Below are positions 16,371 to 24,645 of a DNA stretch of 40,568 nt, piece after piece. Every line of letters begins with the position of its first letter. Positions within the stretch are counted from its first letter, which is position 1. Position numbers and translations under genes: made by a program. The notes beneath the pieces were generated by a model. That model made no database searches. It worked only from the letters and a program-made list of their open reading frames with translations, and had not been told where the DNA came from. This DNA comes from CAYRGS01 sp964423875 (GTDB lineage: Bacteria > UBA8248 > JACPRG01 > G963555815), in the NCBI GenBank assembly GCA_964423875.1, contig CAYRGS010000020.1, positions 1 through 40,568 on the forward strand, written 5' to 3'.

Positions 16371-18681
16371 ATGTTTCGCAAACACTTAAAACTGATGATG
16401 TATTTCATCCCTACCGTTTTAATTCTGTTGTCAGTAACAACAGTTGGCGCTGAACCCTTGCTCAAGGGAGCGTCGGGGGTTGTTATTCCCAAGATTGCGG
16501 AGAAGCTGAGGATACCAAGCAAGGCGCTTCTGCGGTCCCGCGCGCTGAAAATTCGATTGAACACGTTAAGGGTGAAGGCGAAGCCGCTGGCCATCGCTAC
16601 GTCCCAGGAACGACGGCTCGTCCTCAACCTTTTCGATAATCTCTCCGTGACGGCCATAGCCGACCGTGTCAAAAAGACTAAAGGGACCGACTTCAATTGG
16701 GCTGGACGCATCGAAGGCAAGCAACCGGGCCGGGCTATTCTGATCGTCAGAAAGAACAAGCTTTACGCCAACGTGCGTATTGGCACCAAGCTGTACCAGA
16801 TCAGACCGGCTGGCGCGGGCAAGCAATTCATCAGCGAGATCGACACGGGTAAACTCCCCGATGAGGCCTCAGACCATTTGGACGTTAACGCGGAACCAAG
16901 CCAAGACGCCGGTTCTGACTCGGATGTGGGACTTCATCATGGGTCCCACGTGAACGAGTTGATCAACATAATGGTCGTTTATACTCCAGCGGCCAAGGCT
17001 CAGGCGCAAAACGCCGGAAGTGATATCGAGGCAGAGATCGAGCTCGCCATTGAGGATGCAAACCAAGCGTATATAAATAGCGGTATCAGCCAGAGACTTA
17101 TACTAGCTTACACTGGTAAGGTCGACTATACCGAATCCGGGGACACAGAGAAGGACCTCAAGCGGCTGAGAAGCAAGTCCGATAAAAAGATGGACGGGGT
17201 TCACACCATTCGCAATCAGGTCTACGCAGATATTGTAACTCTTTTGTATAAAGGCGGTGGCGGAATTGGCTATCGTATGGTTACTGTAAGCACAAACTTC
17301 AAGAAAGATGCCTTTAATTTGGTGGCTCGCAGCGCTATACCAGGATTCACCTTCATACACGAGATCGGGCACAACATGGGTGGTCATCACGATCGAGATG
17401 CATCAGATATTTCTAATCGCGGCAAAGCGAACAAGTACTATTACGGTTACGTCAACGTAGACAAGCAGTGGCGGACCATCCTGGCTTATTCCACTAAGTG
17501 TGCTGCTCAAGGCAAGACCTGCGGGCGAATACAATTTTTTTCGACTCCGAAAAAGACCTATAAGGGTGACAAGTTGGGGATTGCCGCGCCATCGAAGAAT
17601 TCGGCCGACAATGCCAGAAGACTGAACGAGACCTCAGAGACCGTTGCTAGGTTCAGGACGCTGGGCAAAAACGAAAAGGGGGACCTCTTCGGCCGAGTCG
17701 TTGCCTCCGGCGACTTCAACGGCGACGGTCTAACTGACCTGGCCGTTGGCGCACCAAAAGAGGATGTAGGAATTATTGCCAATTCCGGTGCCGTCTTCAT
17801 CTACAGAGGGACGGAATTCGGTCTCGCGCCTTGGAAAGTACTCACGCAGAAAGACCTCGGTAGCAACGAGATTGGTGACCAGTTTGGCTTTTCCCTGGCC
17901 GCGGGCGACTTCAACGGCGACGGAAAGGACGACCTGGCCGTTGGCGCGCCCTATGAGAAACCGGGGACGAAGCCCAAGTCCGGCTGGGTCTTCGTTTTCA
18001 AAGGAACGACGCAGGGACCCAAGCCCTGGAAGGCCTTCGGACAGAAGGGCATCGGAAGCGACGAGAAGGACGACCGGTTCGGCTTTTCCCTGGCCGCAGG
18101 CGATTTCAACGGCGACGGAAAGGACGACCTGGCCGTTGGCNNNNNNNNNNNNNNNNNNNNNNNNNNNNNNNNNNNNNNNNNNNNNNNNNNNNNNNNNNNN
18201 NNNNNNNNNNNNNNNNNNNNNNNNNNNNNNNNNNNNNNNNGGTGGGTCTCAGGGACCCAAGCCCTGGAATGCCTTCGGACAAAAGGGCCTCGGCAGCGAC
18301 GAGAAGGGTGACCAGTTCGGCCGTTCCCTGGCCGCAGGCGATTTCAACGGCGACGGAAAGGACGACCTGGCCGTTGGCGCGCCGTTTGAGAAACCGGGCA
18401 AGAAGGGAAAGCGGTCCGGGTGGGTCTACGTCTTCAAAGGTGGGTCTCAGGGACCCAAGCCCTGGAATGCCTTCGGACAAAAGGGCCTCGGCAAAAACGA
18501 GAAGGGTGATCAGTTCGGCCGTTCCCTGGCCGCAGGCGATTTCAACGGTGACGGCCGCGCCGACCTGGTCGTTGGCGCACCGGGCGAGAAGCCGGGAAAG
18601 GATCCGAAATCCGGCTACGTATTCGCTTTCAAGGGTCTGAAGGTACTTACGAGTTGGCACGGCATCAGCCAGGAGCGGTAA
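16371..18681 (+). CDS. Secreted zinc metallopeptidase with prodomain and FG-GAP repeats (gap inside)
   Basis: The start at 16371 is preceded by AGGGAGGGG. Residues 1-27 are a signal peptide and about 28-190 a prodomain shared with the previous gene. The reprolysin/metzincin-like domain starts near NIMVVYTPAAKAQA and has H330ExxHxxGxxH340 (HEIGHNMGGHHD), where three His bind zinc and Glu is the catalytic base. The Met-turn region reads TILAYS, with Leu in place of the usual Met. After about residue 435 come FG-GAP repeats with the calcium-type loop DFNGDGKDDLAVGAP. Five are visible, spaced 195-198 bases. The 100-N gap (18141-18240) lies between repeats, and the frame shifts across it because the gap length is arbitrary. 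The downstream part ends at 18681, before a terminator. Likely an exported, calcium-stabilised protease. The substrate is unknown. Confidence 0.87.
17698..18640 (+). repeat. FG-GAP-coding tandem repeats (195-198 bp period)
   Basis: The GA(C/T)TTCAACGG core recurs at 17712, 17907, 18102, 18340 and 18538. The two units after the gap (from 18241 and 18439) are almost identical at base level, pointing to recent duplication or gene conversion. Placing 60 bases instead of 100 N in the gap would restore an exact 198-base spacing and the frame. Confidence 0.85.
18141..18240. other. Assembly gap (100 N) inside the repeat array
   Basis: A placeholder-length gap between two FG-GAP units. The real missing length must be a multiple of three if the gene is intact. 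Comparison with neighbouring units predicts 60 bases, or 60 plus further 198-base units. Confidence 0.95.
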
Positions 18682-18779
18682 TGCGGTCGTAAAGCAATTC
18701 CGTTCTTTTGTAGGCAAAGATTCTCCAGCAACGGTAGGACCACGGCTGGTTCAGGCTGGAGGCCATTGACGCCTTGACT

Positions 18780-18813
18780 GAAGGGGGGGGTGTGAACCTT
18801 CCCCTTCTTTTTT
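18780..18813 (+). terminator. Rho-independent terminator after the metallopeptidase gene
   Basis: GAAGGGG (18780-18786) pairs with CCCCTTC (18801-18807), with extra pairing possible inside the loop. A run of six T follows (18808-18813). Confidence 0.85.
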
Positions 18814-19055
18814 ACACGCAACCCATCCGGGAGGCGGAGGAGTCCAAACGTCGGATTCTCTTGCGTGCGAACGTCTTTTCAGCCTCGGATGAGGCGAAGT
18901 GAGGAGAGATTGTTCCCCAGCCGCGTTTAGAGGCCATCCTCGCGAGACTCTCTACGACGAAGGGGGTTCGGGAATAGCCCCACCGCAAGGTCGCGAAGAT
19001 TAAGCAGAGGGAAAAACCTCCAGAATTCCAGATGGACTGAAAATTATATTCCCGC

Positions 19056-19084
19056 TTGTCAATAAGTAAATCTAGTCATATGAT
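19056..19084 (+). promoter_or_regulatory. Sigma70-like promoter before the GNAT gene
   Basis: TTGTCA (19056-19061), a 17-base spacer and TATGAT (19079-19084) in an AT-rich stretch. The -10 overlaps an inverted repeat TCATAT/ATATGA (19076-19081 and 19094-19099), which could be an operator. Confidence 0.7.
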
Positions 19085-19198
19085 AATACTGTAATATGAT
19101 TCATGCTCAAGGTGAGAGAGACTAGCTCATGGGTTGGGGAATCCGTCAAGGGACGTAAGACCGGGCGGAGGGGCCGGCCTGAATTGGCTGGAGCGAAT

Positions 19199-19636
19199 GT
19201 GACCGTGAAGATCCGCCCCCTGGATGAGCTGGACATCGGCAGCCTGGCCAAGATCGACGAAAAAATCACGGGGACCTACAAACCCGAGGAATGGGAGCGC
19301 AGGGCCATTTACTATATCCGCCGGAATCCGGAGACCTCCCAGGTGGCCGAGATCGATGGCGTCGTCGTGGGCTTCATGCTGGGTGAGATCCGGTCGGGAG
19401 AGTTTGGGCTGGAAGAGCCGACCGGCTGGATTGAGATCATGGGCATCGACCCGGACCGCCAGGGACAGTCCATCGGCCGCGGGCTGGCCGAGGCGATGTT
19501 CGAGCACTTCAAGGCCGCCGGCGCCAAGACCGTCCGGACGCTGGTAAGCACCCAGAGCGAGGACATCATCAAGTACTTTCAGGCGCTGGGATTCGCTTCT
19601 TCACCCATCCAGGCGCTGGAGAAATCTATCGCGTAG
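19199..19636 (+). CDS. GNAT-family N-acetyltransferase (RimI-like)
   Basis: From a GTG at 19199 the protein is 145 residues and begins VTVKIRPLDELDIGSLAKID, the usual first strand of a GNAT fold. GGAG lies five bases before this GTG. The open frame reaches back to 19103, but those residues look non-coding. The acetyl-CoA loop is IDPDRQGQSIGRGLAEAMFE (motif A), followed by VRTLVSTQSEDIIKYFQALGF (motif B). A substrate cannot be assigned; RimI-like proteins acetylate protein N-termini or small amines. It lies 120 bases before the diiron oxygenase gene and could share its transcript. Confidence 0.85.
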   Translation: MTVKIRPLDELDIGSLAKIDEKITGTYKPEEWERRAIYYIRRNPETSQVAEIDGVVVGFMLGEIRSGEFGLEEPTGWIEIMGIDPDRQGQSIGRGLAEAMFEHFKAAGAKTVRTLVSTQSEDIIKYFQALGFASSPIQALEKSIA

Positions 19637-19693
19637 GTTGGCGCAAACCACCCGCCGTCATGAAAGAGGAGGCGGGATGGGGAGGGCCGCGGG

Positions 19694-19747
19694 CGGCCCG
19701 AGGGGCCCGATCGGCCCGAGGAGCCCGAACGGCCCAAAGAGCCGAGG
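19694..19747 (+). repeat. Six-unit 9-bp imperfect tandem repeat
   Basis: Units of the type CGGCCCGAG repeat with one to three differences from 19694 to 19747, ending ten bases before the ATG of the diiron oxygenase gene at 19757. It occupies the place of a leader or ribosome site. Confidence 0.8.
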
Positions 19748-19756
19748 ACTTGGGAT

Positions 19757-21097
19757 ATGAATTTCCCGAAGCAAACCCTGCCGAAAAAATATCATGACGC
19801 GGTCATTCGGTGGAAAGAAAAGTTCCTGCCGGATTACGACCTGCTCCTGAACAACTGGGAGAAGCACTTTCCCCGGGACCCCAAGTTCGAGCTCTGCGCC
19901 TACCGCGACGCCGGCGTGCCCGACACCATCACCGTGGGCGACCACAAGGGAAAGCTGAAATTCCAAAAAGCCGCCGAGATGGACGAGCCGTTGGCCGGCG
20001 CCCTGCTGCAAATCCTCCGGGCACAGGCCAGCACGGAGTTCGGCTCCATCCAGCAGCACCAAGAGACCCTGGCCCGTGCCCAGAGCGACGAGGACCGGTT
20101 CTGGGTCCTGCGCGTCATGGCCGAAGAGCTGCGCCACGGCTACCAGATGTTCTCCCTCCTTGTGGACGACGACTGGAGCGGCGTCTCGAAGAAAAAGGCC
20201 GACGAGTACATCGAAGAGATCCTCTCGATGGAGACGGGGACCCACGTCCTCGGAGCCTTCAACGTCCGGTACGATTCCTTCGTGGACAACGTCGTCTTCG
20301 CCGCGCTCATCGACCGGGTCGGCAAGTACCAGCTCACGATGCAGAAGGTCTGCGCGTACAAGCCGTTCGCCGCGAGCATGCCGCCGATGCTCCAGGAAGA
20401 GGCGTTCCACCTGGCCGCGGGCGTCGTCCCCCTGCGCCGCTGGGTGACGCAGGCCGCGCAGGGAGCGATTTACACCACCATGCCCGCCCTCCAAAAGGTG
20501 GTCTACAAGTGGTATCCCCTCGGCCTCGACATGTTCGGTCACGAAAAGGGCGGTGGCCGCAACATCCGGATGGGCTTCAAAGACATGAACAACGCTGAAG
20601 CCCAGGCCCGGTATATCGAAGAGATCGAAAAACTGGTGTCGGACCTCAACGTGCGCTACTTTCGGGCGAAACGGCCCGACCTGTCGGCGGACAGGGCGGA
20701 GAGCCTGGTGGACAAGGTCGTGAAGTTTCGGGAGACCGTTCAGGGTGTCCACTGGGAGGATCTGATCCACCTGCCGGAGAAGCGGTTCAATCGCCGCCGG
20801 GGGGGCTTCGCCTTCCGGATGTTCGGCGTGGACGGCGAGGAATTCACCGACGCGGCCGAATACGGCCGGCACTTGGCCCGGACCCTTCCCGAGGCCTACC
20901 TGGCGGGCTTTGAGTTCAAGTTCTATTTCGACCTTGTGCGTCAGGTCGAGGCCGAGGAGCTCGCGGCGGAGGAGGCCATCAAGAAGTCGCCTGTCCTGAA
21001 ACACGTGGGCGGGGCCTGTCCGTGCTCCAAGTCGGTCCGGTGGATCGTCGAGGGGGATGGGGAGGACGTGAATCCAGCGGCGGCCTCGGCCAACTGA
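19757..21097 (+). CDS. PaaA/BoxB-like diiron oxygenase (phenylacetic acid catabolic protein family)
   Basis: This 446-residue ferritin-like protein resembles the catalytic subunits that epoxidise the ring of aromatic CoA thioesters (phenylacetyl-CoA in PaaA, benzoyl-CoA in BoxB). Candidate diiron ligands are E94 in QASTEFGSIQQH, E123/E124 and H127 in MAEELRHGYQMF, E168-region SMETGTH, and E214/E215/H218 in QEEAFHLAAG. The fold is mostly helical, as expected. The C-terminus has CPCSK near residue 415. No PaaB, C, D or E partners and no CoA ligase are beside it, so the reductase would come from elsewhere. It is followed by a flavin oxidoreductase gene. Family membership is fairly clear. The exact substrate is not. 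Confidence 0.85.
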   Translation: MNFPKQTLPKKYHDAVIRWKEKFLPDYDLLLNNWEKHFPRDPKFELCAYRDAGVPDTITVGDHKGKLKFQKAAEMDEPLAGALLQILRAQASTEFGSIQQHQETLARAQSDEDRFWVLRVMAEELRHGYQMFSLLVDDDWSGVSKKKADEYIEEILSMETGTHVLGAFNVRYDSFVDNVVFAALIDRVGKYQLTMQKVCAYKPFAASMPPMLQEEAFHLAAGVVPLRRWVTQAAQGAIYTTMPALQKVVYKWYPLGLDMFGHEKGGGRNIRMGFKDMNNAEAQARYIEEIEKLVSDLNVRYFRAKRPDLSADRAESLVDKVVKFRETVQGVHWEDLIHLPEKRFNRRRGGFAFRMFGVDGEEFTDAAEYGRHLARTLPEAYLAGFEFKFYFDLVRQVEAEELAAEEAIKKSPVLKHVGGACPCSKSVRWIVEGDGEDVNPAAASAN

Positions 21098-21204
21098 ATC
21101 CCGGCGATGACCGGGAAGGTCGCAAGGCGCGCCCCTTTTTGAAAGGATCCTCCCAGGAAGGGCGGGCCGGTGCGGAAATCTGTCGCCTTTCGATCGGCCC
21201 CTTG

Positions 21205-21227
21205 TTTTTTTTCCCCCCCCCCCCCCC
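21205..21227 (+). repeat. Homopolymer tract T8-C15
   Basis: Eight T followed by fifteen C in the gap between the diiron oxygenase and flavin oxidoreductase genes, 131 bases before the latter start. Such tracts slip readily and can also be sequencing errors. Confidence 0.9.
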
Positions 21228-21357
21228 GGTCCGCGATCAGTCTTCAACGCCTTTCCGGACATGTCCTTTCAGGCGTATACTTCAACGCACGGGACACATT
21301 GCGCGTTCTGAGCGATCATCATGGATCCCCGCCGCTCCCGAGTCCGAGGGACCTGCA

Positions 21358-22488
21358 ATGCAGTTCTACTTTTTCCACCTCATGCCCTATCCCGACCTGC
21401 CACAGGATTACCTGGAGACCCATGGAACTTCATGGGCCACCATCCCCAACGCCCTGTATGACCCGGAAGTGGGCCACCGGCTTTACCACGAATACCTGGA
21501 CACGTTCGAGCGGGCCGATGCGCTGGGCTACGACGGCGTCTGCGTCAACGAGCATCACCAGACCTGTTACGGCACGATGCCTTCGCCCAACATCATGGCG
21601 GCGGCCTTGGCGCGGCGCACGTCACGGGCCAAGATCGCGATCCTGGGCAACGCCATCTGTCTGCGGAACCATCCCCTTCGGGTGGCGGAGGAGGTGGCGA
21701 TGCTCGACGTGATCACCAAGGGCCGGGTCATTTCCGGCTTCGTCCGCGGCGTCGGAGACGAGTACACCTCCTTCAGCATGGATCCGACCACCTCCCGGGA
21801 CCGGTTCTTGGAAGCCCACGATCTCATCCTGCGGGCGTGGACGGAGCCGGGGCCTTTCGATTTTGAGGGCCGGCACTATCAATTCCGCTACGTCAACCCG
21901 TGGCCCCGGCCCTATCAGAAGCCCCACCCCCCCGTCTGGATGCCGTCCTCCGGCAGTCCGGAAACGGTTGCCTTCTCCGCGGAGCGGCGATACCCCTACA
22001 TGCAGGTGTTCAGCCCCCTTTCGACGGTGAAGCGGGTCCTGGGCGAGTACAAGGTTCAGGCCCGGAAGTTCGGCTACGAGGCCCCGCCGGACCAGATGGG
22101 CGTCGCCCTGCCGATCTACGCGGCCGAGACCGACGAGGCGGCCTGGGAGGAGGCTGGTCCCCACATGGAGTTTCTCTTCAACCGGCTTCTCAAGCGGCCC
22201 TTCCAACAGTTCTTCCCGCCCGGTTACCTGACGGAGCAATCCATGCCGAAGGTGATCGCCCTGCGGGAGTTCATGAACAAGGACCTTTTCGATGTGCGCG
22301 CCCTTCATGAGAACGGGACTGTGATCGTCGGGAGCGGTGCGACGGTGCGCGAGCGTCTGAAGGAGTTCGAGAGAGAGACGGGGCTCGGCCTCCTGGTGGC
22401 GCTGCTCCACTTCGGCAGCCTTCCTCAAGACCTCACGCTGAAGAACCTGGAGATCTTCGCCAAAGAAGTCATGCCCCACTTCCGGTAA
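21358..22488 (+). CDS. Luciferase-like (LLM class) flavin-dependent oxidoreductase
   Basis: This 376-residue TIM-barrel protein of the bacterial-luciferase family uses reduced FMN or F420 for monooxygenation or hydride transfer. It begins MQFYFFHLMPYPDLP at 21358, preceded by GAGGG. Family landmarks are ALGYDGVCVNEHHQTCYG, PSPNIMAAALARRT, ILGNAICLRNHPLRVAEE and MLDVITKGRVISGFVRG. The frame is open back to 21022 but the upstream part spans the homopolymer tract and is not protein-like. It is 260 bases downstream of the diiron oxygenase gene and in the same direction, so they may act in one oxidative pathway. Cofactor and substrate are not determined. Confidence 0.92.
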   Translation: MQFYFFHLMPYPDLPQDYLETHGTSWATIPNALYDPEVGHRLYHEYLDTFERADALGYDGVCVNEHHQTCYGTMPSPNIMAAALARRTSRAKIAILGNAICLRNHPLRVAEEVAMLDVITKGRVISGFVRGVGDEYTSFSMDPTTSRDRFLEAHDLILRAWTEPGPFDFEGRHYQFRYVNPWPRPYQKPHPPVWMPSSGSPETVAFSAERRYPYMQVFSPLSTVKRVLGEYKVQARKFGYEAPPDQMGVALPIYAAETDEAAWEEAGPHMEFLFNRLLKRPFQQFFPPGYLTEQSMPKVIALREFMNKDLFDVRALHENGTVIVGSGATVRERLKEFERETGLGLLVALLHFGSLPQDLTLKNLEIFAKEVMPHFR

Positions 22489-22965
22489 GGAGGGGGTAGT
22501 TCGCATTGATGGGAGCGACGGTATCGCAGGGGTTTGAATTCGCCGATGATTAGCCTGCATTTCTCACAAAACTGATGGTTTCGTGTTTCGCTTAGCGAGG
22601 AGCTGGTCATCGGTGGCTTTGTCGCGTTGAAGGTGGCGAATACACGGAACGGTTGGTTTTTCGGGCGGGGACGGGAGGAAACCCCTACAAGCAAACAGGG
22701 TTTTTTCGTCGTAGGGGCTGGCCTTGAGCCGGTTGGCTTCCCGTATCGGCCCGTGACACGCCCATGGGGAACACAGCGTTGGGACTTGGTCAGCACCCGT
22801 CCGTTGGGTCAATGATTGAAAGCTAACCGGTTCAATCGACCTACCCTGATCGGGTGTTTAAGTTGGTGAGAAATCCAGGTCGGGGGGGAACCCGGGTGGC
22901 CCTGATAGAAAAAAATCCCGATTTCTCGAACTGGATTTTCCGTCTGACTTCTTAGCCTGGGCCTG
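22489..22965. other. Non-coding region holding a MITE-like element
   Basis: No gene seen in these 477 bases. Most of it is the 22554-22879 element described separately. Short convergent stretches on both sides show nothing else beyond a GAGAAATC/GATTTCTC inverted pair at 22868-22875 and 22920-22927. Confidence 0.5.
22554..22879. mobile_element. Candidate MITE-like element with terminal inverted repeats
   Basis: CCTGCATTTCTCAC (22554-22567) is inverted at 22866-22879 as GTGAGAAATCCAGG with a single mismatch, bounding 326 bases without a coding frame. Inner bases next to both ends also partly match. The size, terminal repeats and lack of a gene fit a non-autonomous element. I could not find clear target-site duplications, so the exact ends are uncertain. 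Confidence 0.5.
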
Positions 22966-23958
22966 TCACCAGGTCAGGACGACCTTCCCCACCGCTTTCC
23001 CCGATTCCAGATGGCGGTGCGCCTCGGCGACCCGATCGATGGTGAAGGCATTGGGGTCGATGAGCGGTTTCAGCTTGCCCTCGTCCACGAGCTTCGCCGT
23101 CTCCCGCAAGATCTTTCCCTGCTCAGCCCGGCCGGAGCCTCCAAGCAATGGGAAGAGCATGGACTCGACGTGCAACGTCAGGCCCTTTCCCTGCATCAAC
23201 ATCAGGTTGTGCTCTCCGCCGCCGGCAATCGTCAACACGGAGCCCATGATCCTCGCGGCTTCGAAGCTGCGCTCTAGGTTGTCCCCCCCCACGGTGTCGA
23301 AGACCACGTCGAACCCCCGGCCTCCGGTGTGGGCCCCCACGTAATCGGCAACGGAGTCCTGCTGATAGTTGATCGCGGCGTCCGCGCCGAGATCCCGGGC
23401 GATCTTCATCTTTTCTTCCGAGCTTGCCGTCGCGAACACTTCCGCGCCTCGCCATTTCGCCAACTGGATTGCCACATGACCCACGCCCCCGGCCGCCGCG
23501 TGGACAAGAACCTTGTCGCCCGCCTCGACCCCGGCCCGGTCGATGAGCGATTCCCAGGCCGTCAGGGTCACCAGCGGAAGCGCCGCCGCCTCGGCCATGG
23601 ACAGGGAGCGAGGCTTGTGCGCAGCCAGATCCGCATCGACCGCCATGTACTCCGCCAGCGCACCGCTGTACGGGCCGACCCCTCCGGCGCATGCATAGAC
23701 CTCGTCCCCCGCCTGAAAATCCGAAACCCCCTCGCCCACGGCCTCTACAACGCCGGCTACGTCGCCATGCAGAACCGCGGGCAACGGCGGAGAGAACGGC
23801 AATTGAATGCTTCTGAGCTTACAGTCCAGCGGGTTGACGCTCGTCGCCTCCACCCGGATGAGCAGGTGTCCCGGCTTCGTTTCGGGCCGGGGGATCGTAG
23901 CCGACTTGAAGACCTCCGCTCCGCCCAACTCCTCGATAATCATGGCCCGCATGGTCAT
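22966..23958 (-). CDS. Zinc-independent quinone oxidoreductase / zinc-binding-type alcohol dehydrogenase family (MDR)
   Basis: This 330-residue medium-chain dehydrogenase/reductase has a GroES-like N-terminal half (RVEATSVNPLDCKLR, then VLHGDVAGVVEAVGEGV) and a Rossmann half with the nucleotide loop AAAGGVGHVAIQLA, followed by GADAAINY and VFDTVGG. The structural zinc cysteines of alcohol dehydrogenases are absent, which points to the NADPH:quinone reductase/enoyl reductase branch. AAAGGAG precedes the ATG at 23958. It faces the plus-strand flavin oxidoreductase gene tail to tail across the MITE-like element. The natural substrate is unknown. Confidence 0.93.
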   Translation of the reverse strand: MTMRAMIIEELGGAEVFKSATIPRPETKPGHLLIRVEATSVNPLDCKLRSIQLPFSPPLPAVLHGDVAGVVEAVGEGVSDFQAGDEVYACAGGVGPYSGALAEYMAVDADLAAHKPRSLSMAEAAALPLVTLTAWESLIDRAGVEAGDKVLVHAAAGGVGHVAIQLAKWRGAEVFATASSEEKMKIARDLGADAAINYQQDSVADYVGAHTGGRGFDVVFDTVGGDNLERSFEAARIMGSVLTIAGGGEHNLMLMQGKGLTLHVESMLFPLLGGSGRAEQGKILRETAKLVDEGKLKPLIDPNAFTIDRVAEAHRHLESGKAVGKVVLTW

Positions 23959-24030
23959 TCGAATGTCTCCTTTGTTTCTCGGCCCCAGGCTGCCGGCCGC
24001 CGGTTGGGTTGATGGATAGAGGATGGCCGC

Positions 24031-24120
24031 TCACCGCCCGGGCTTCACCCAGATGTCCCGCTCGTGCATCAGGTCGATCTGCCGCTGGATGACCTTTTCC
24101 CGGTATTCGGCGTGCTTCAT
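24031..24120 (-). CDS. Possible 29-residue small protein
   Basis: A short minus-strand frame MKHAEYREKVIQRQIDLMHE ending VKPGR lies between two same-strand genes. It reads as one amphipathic helix. The ribosome site is weak (GGGGAGAG about twenty bases off). It may be real and co-transcribed, or a remnant. I do not recognise it. Confidence 0.3.
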   Translation of the reverse strand: MKHAEYREKVIQRQIDLMHERDIWVKPGR

Positions 24121-24144
24121 TTCCGACGCCCGTGGCCTCTCCCC

Positions 24145-24645
24145 CTAATCTTCCTCCATGAAGAACCGGCCAAACCCGAGGGGGTAACCCAGGGCCAGCT
24201 TGCACACCTTCTCTCTGACCGCATCGGCTTTCAGGTCCGCCCAACCGCCCTGAAGCGGCACCTCGGACTGGAAGTAGAAGACGCCGCTGTCGTGATAATG
24301 ATAGACGCCGTAGACGTTCTCCTCACCCGCGTCCTCCAGGCCGTCTTCCAGCAGCTCCTCGAAGGAATCCCCCAGTTGGAGGGCGTTGCCCTCGATGGCC
24401 TCGCTCACGTTGCGGTCGCGCGTGGCGAGAGACACCTGGACGCCCGCCTGTTCGGGATGAGGATTCACGCGAATCCAGGTATTTTCCCAGAAGGTCAGCC
24501 AGACCTCCGGTTCGGGGGGCTCATGGTCGGGCAGGCCCGGGTCCCGGTCATAGACTGCCGAGAATCGGTCAGCGTCGGAAAAGGAGGTTTTCACCTTTTC
24601 GAGAAATTCCAGGACCCAACTTCGCTCCGTTTCGGTCAACGGCAT
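24145..24645 (-). CDS. Hypothetical acidic protein (166 aa)
   Basis: Unrecognised. The start at 24645 has GAGGAG a few bases before the ATG. The protein is acidic with no signal peptide or membrane helix. Visible stretches are an N-terminal helix (RSWVLEFLEKVKTSF), WLTFWENTWIRVNP, and a repeated aromatic section VYGVYHYHDSGVFYFQSEV, which suggests a beta-rich cytoplasmic domain. It is downstream of the NtrC-type regulator by 120 bases and upstream of the quinone oxidoreductase on the same strand. Neither neighbour says what it does. The ribosome site and protein-like composition support it as a gene. Confidence 0.62.
   Translation of the reverse strand: MPLTETERSWVLEFLEKVKTSFSDADRFSAVYDRDPGLPDHEPPEPEVWLTFWENTWIRVNPHPEQAGVQVSLATRDRNVSEAIEGNALQLGDSFEELLEDGLEDAGEENVYGVYHYHDSGVFYFQSEVPLQGGWADLKADAVREKVCKLALGYPLGFGRFFMEED

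Larger units (their letters stand above)
18682..19198. other. Non-coding region between metallopeptidase and acetyltransferase genes
   Basis: About 500 bases with no gene I can support. It holds the terminator at 18780-18813 and the promoter at 19056-19084. The middle part (18815-19020) shows nothing recognisable. Confidence 0.6.

Noticed and set aside
17698..18640. CRISPR-like array because of regular spacing
   Set aside because: Units are coding, 195-198 bases long and translate into FG-GAP domains with calcium-binding loops; no short repeat/spacer pattern.
16371..18681. Two separate genes or a frameshift in the metallopeptidase
   Set aside because: The frame change occurs exactly at the N gap whose length is arbitrary. 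Domains on both sides belong to the same repeat series.
19658..21262. Minus-strand frame of 534 codons opposite the diiron oxygenase
   Set aside because: Shadow of the plus-strand gene, which carries the EExxH iron-ligand motifs.
21022..21357. Long N-terminal extension of the luciferase-like protein
   Set aside because: It crosses the T8-C15 tract, is Pro/Phe-rich and unlike the family. The ATG at 21358 matches the family start.
22564..22812. Minus-strand protein genes in the 22.5-22.8 kb gap
   Set aside because: Competing frames in the same stretch lack ribosome sites and lie within the terminal repeats of the MITE-like element, so they are likely non-coding.
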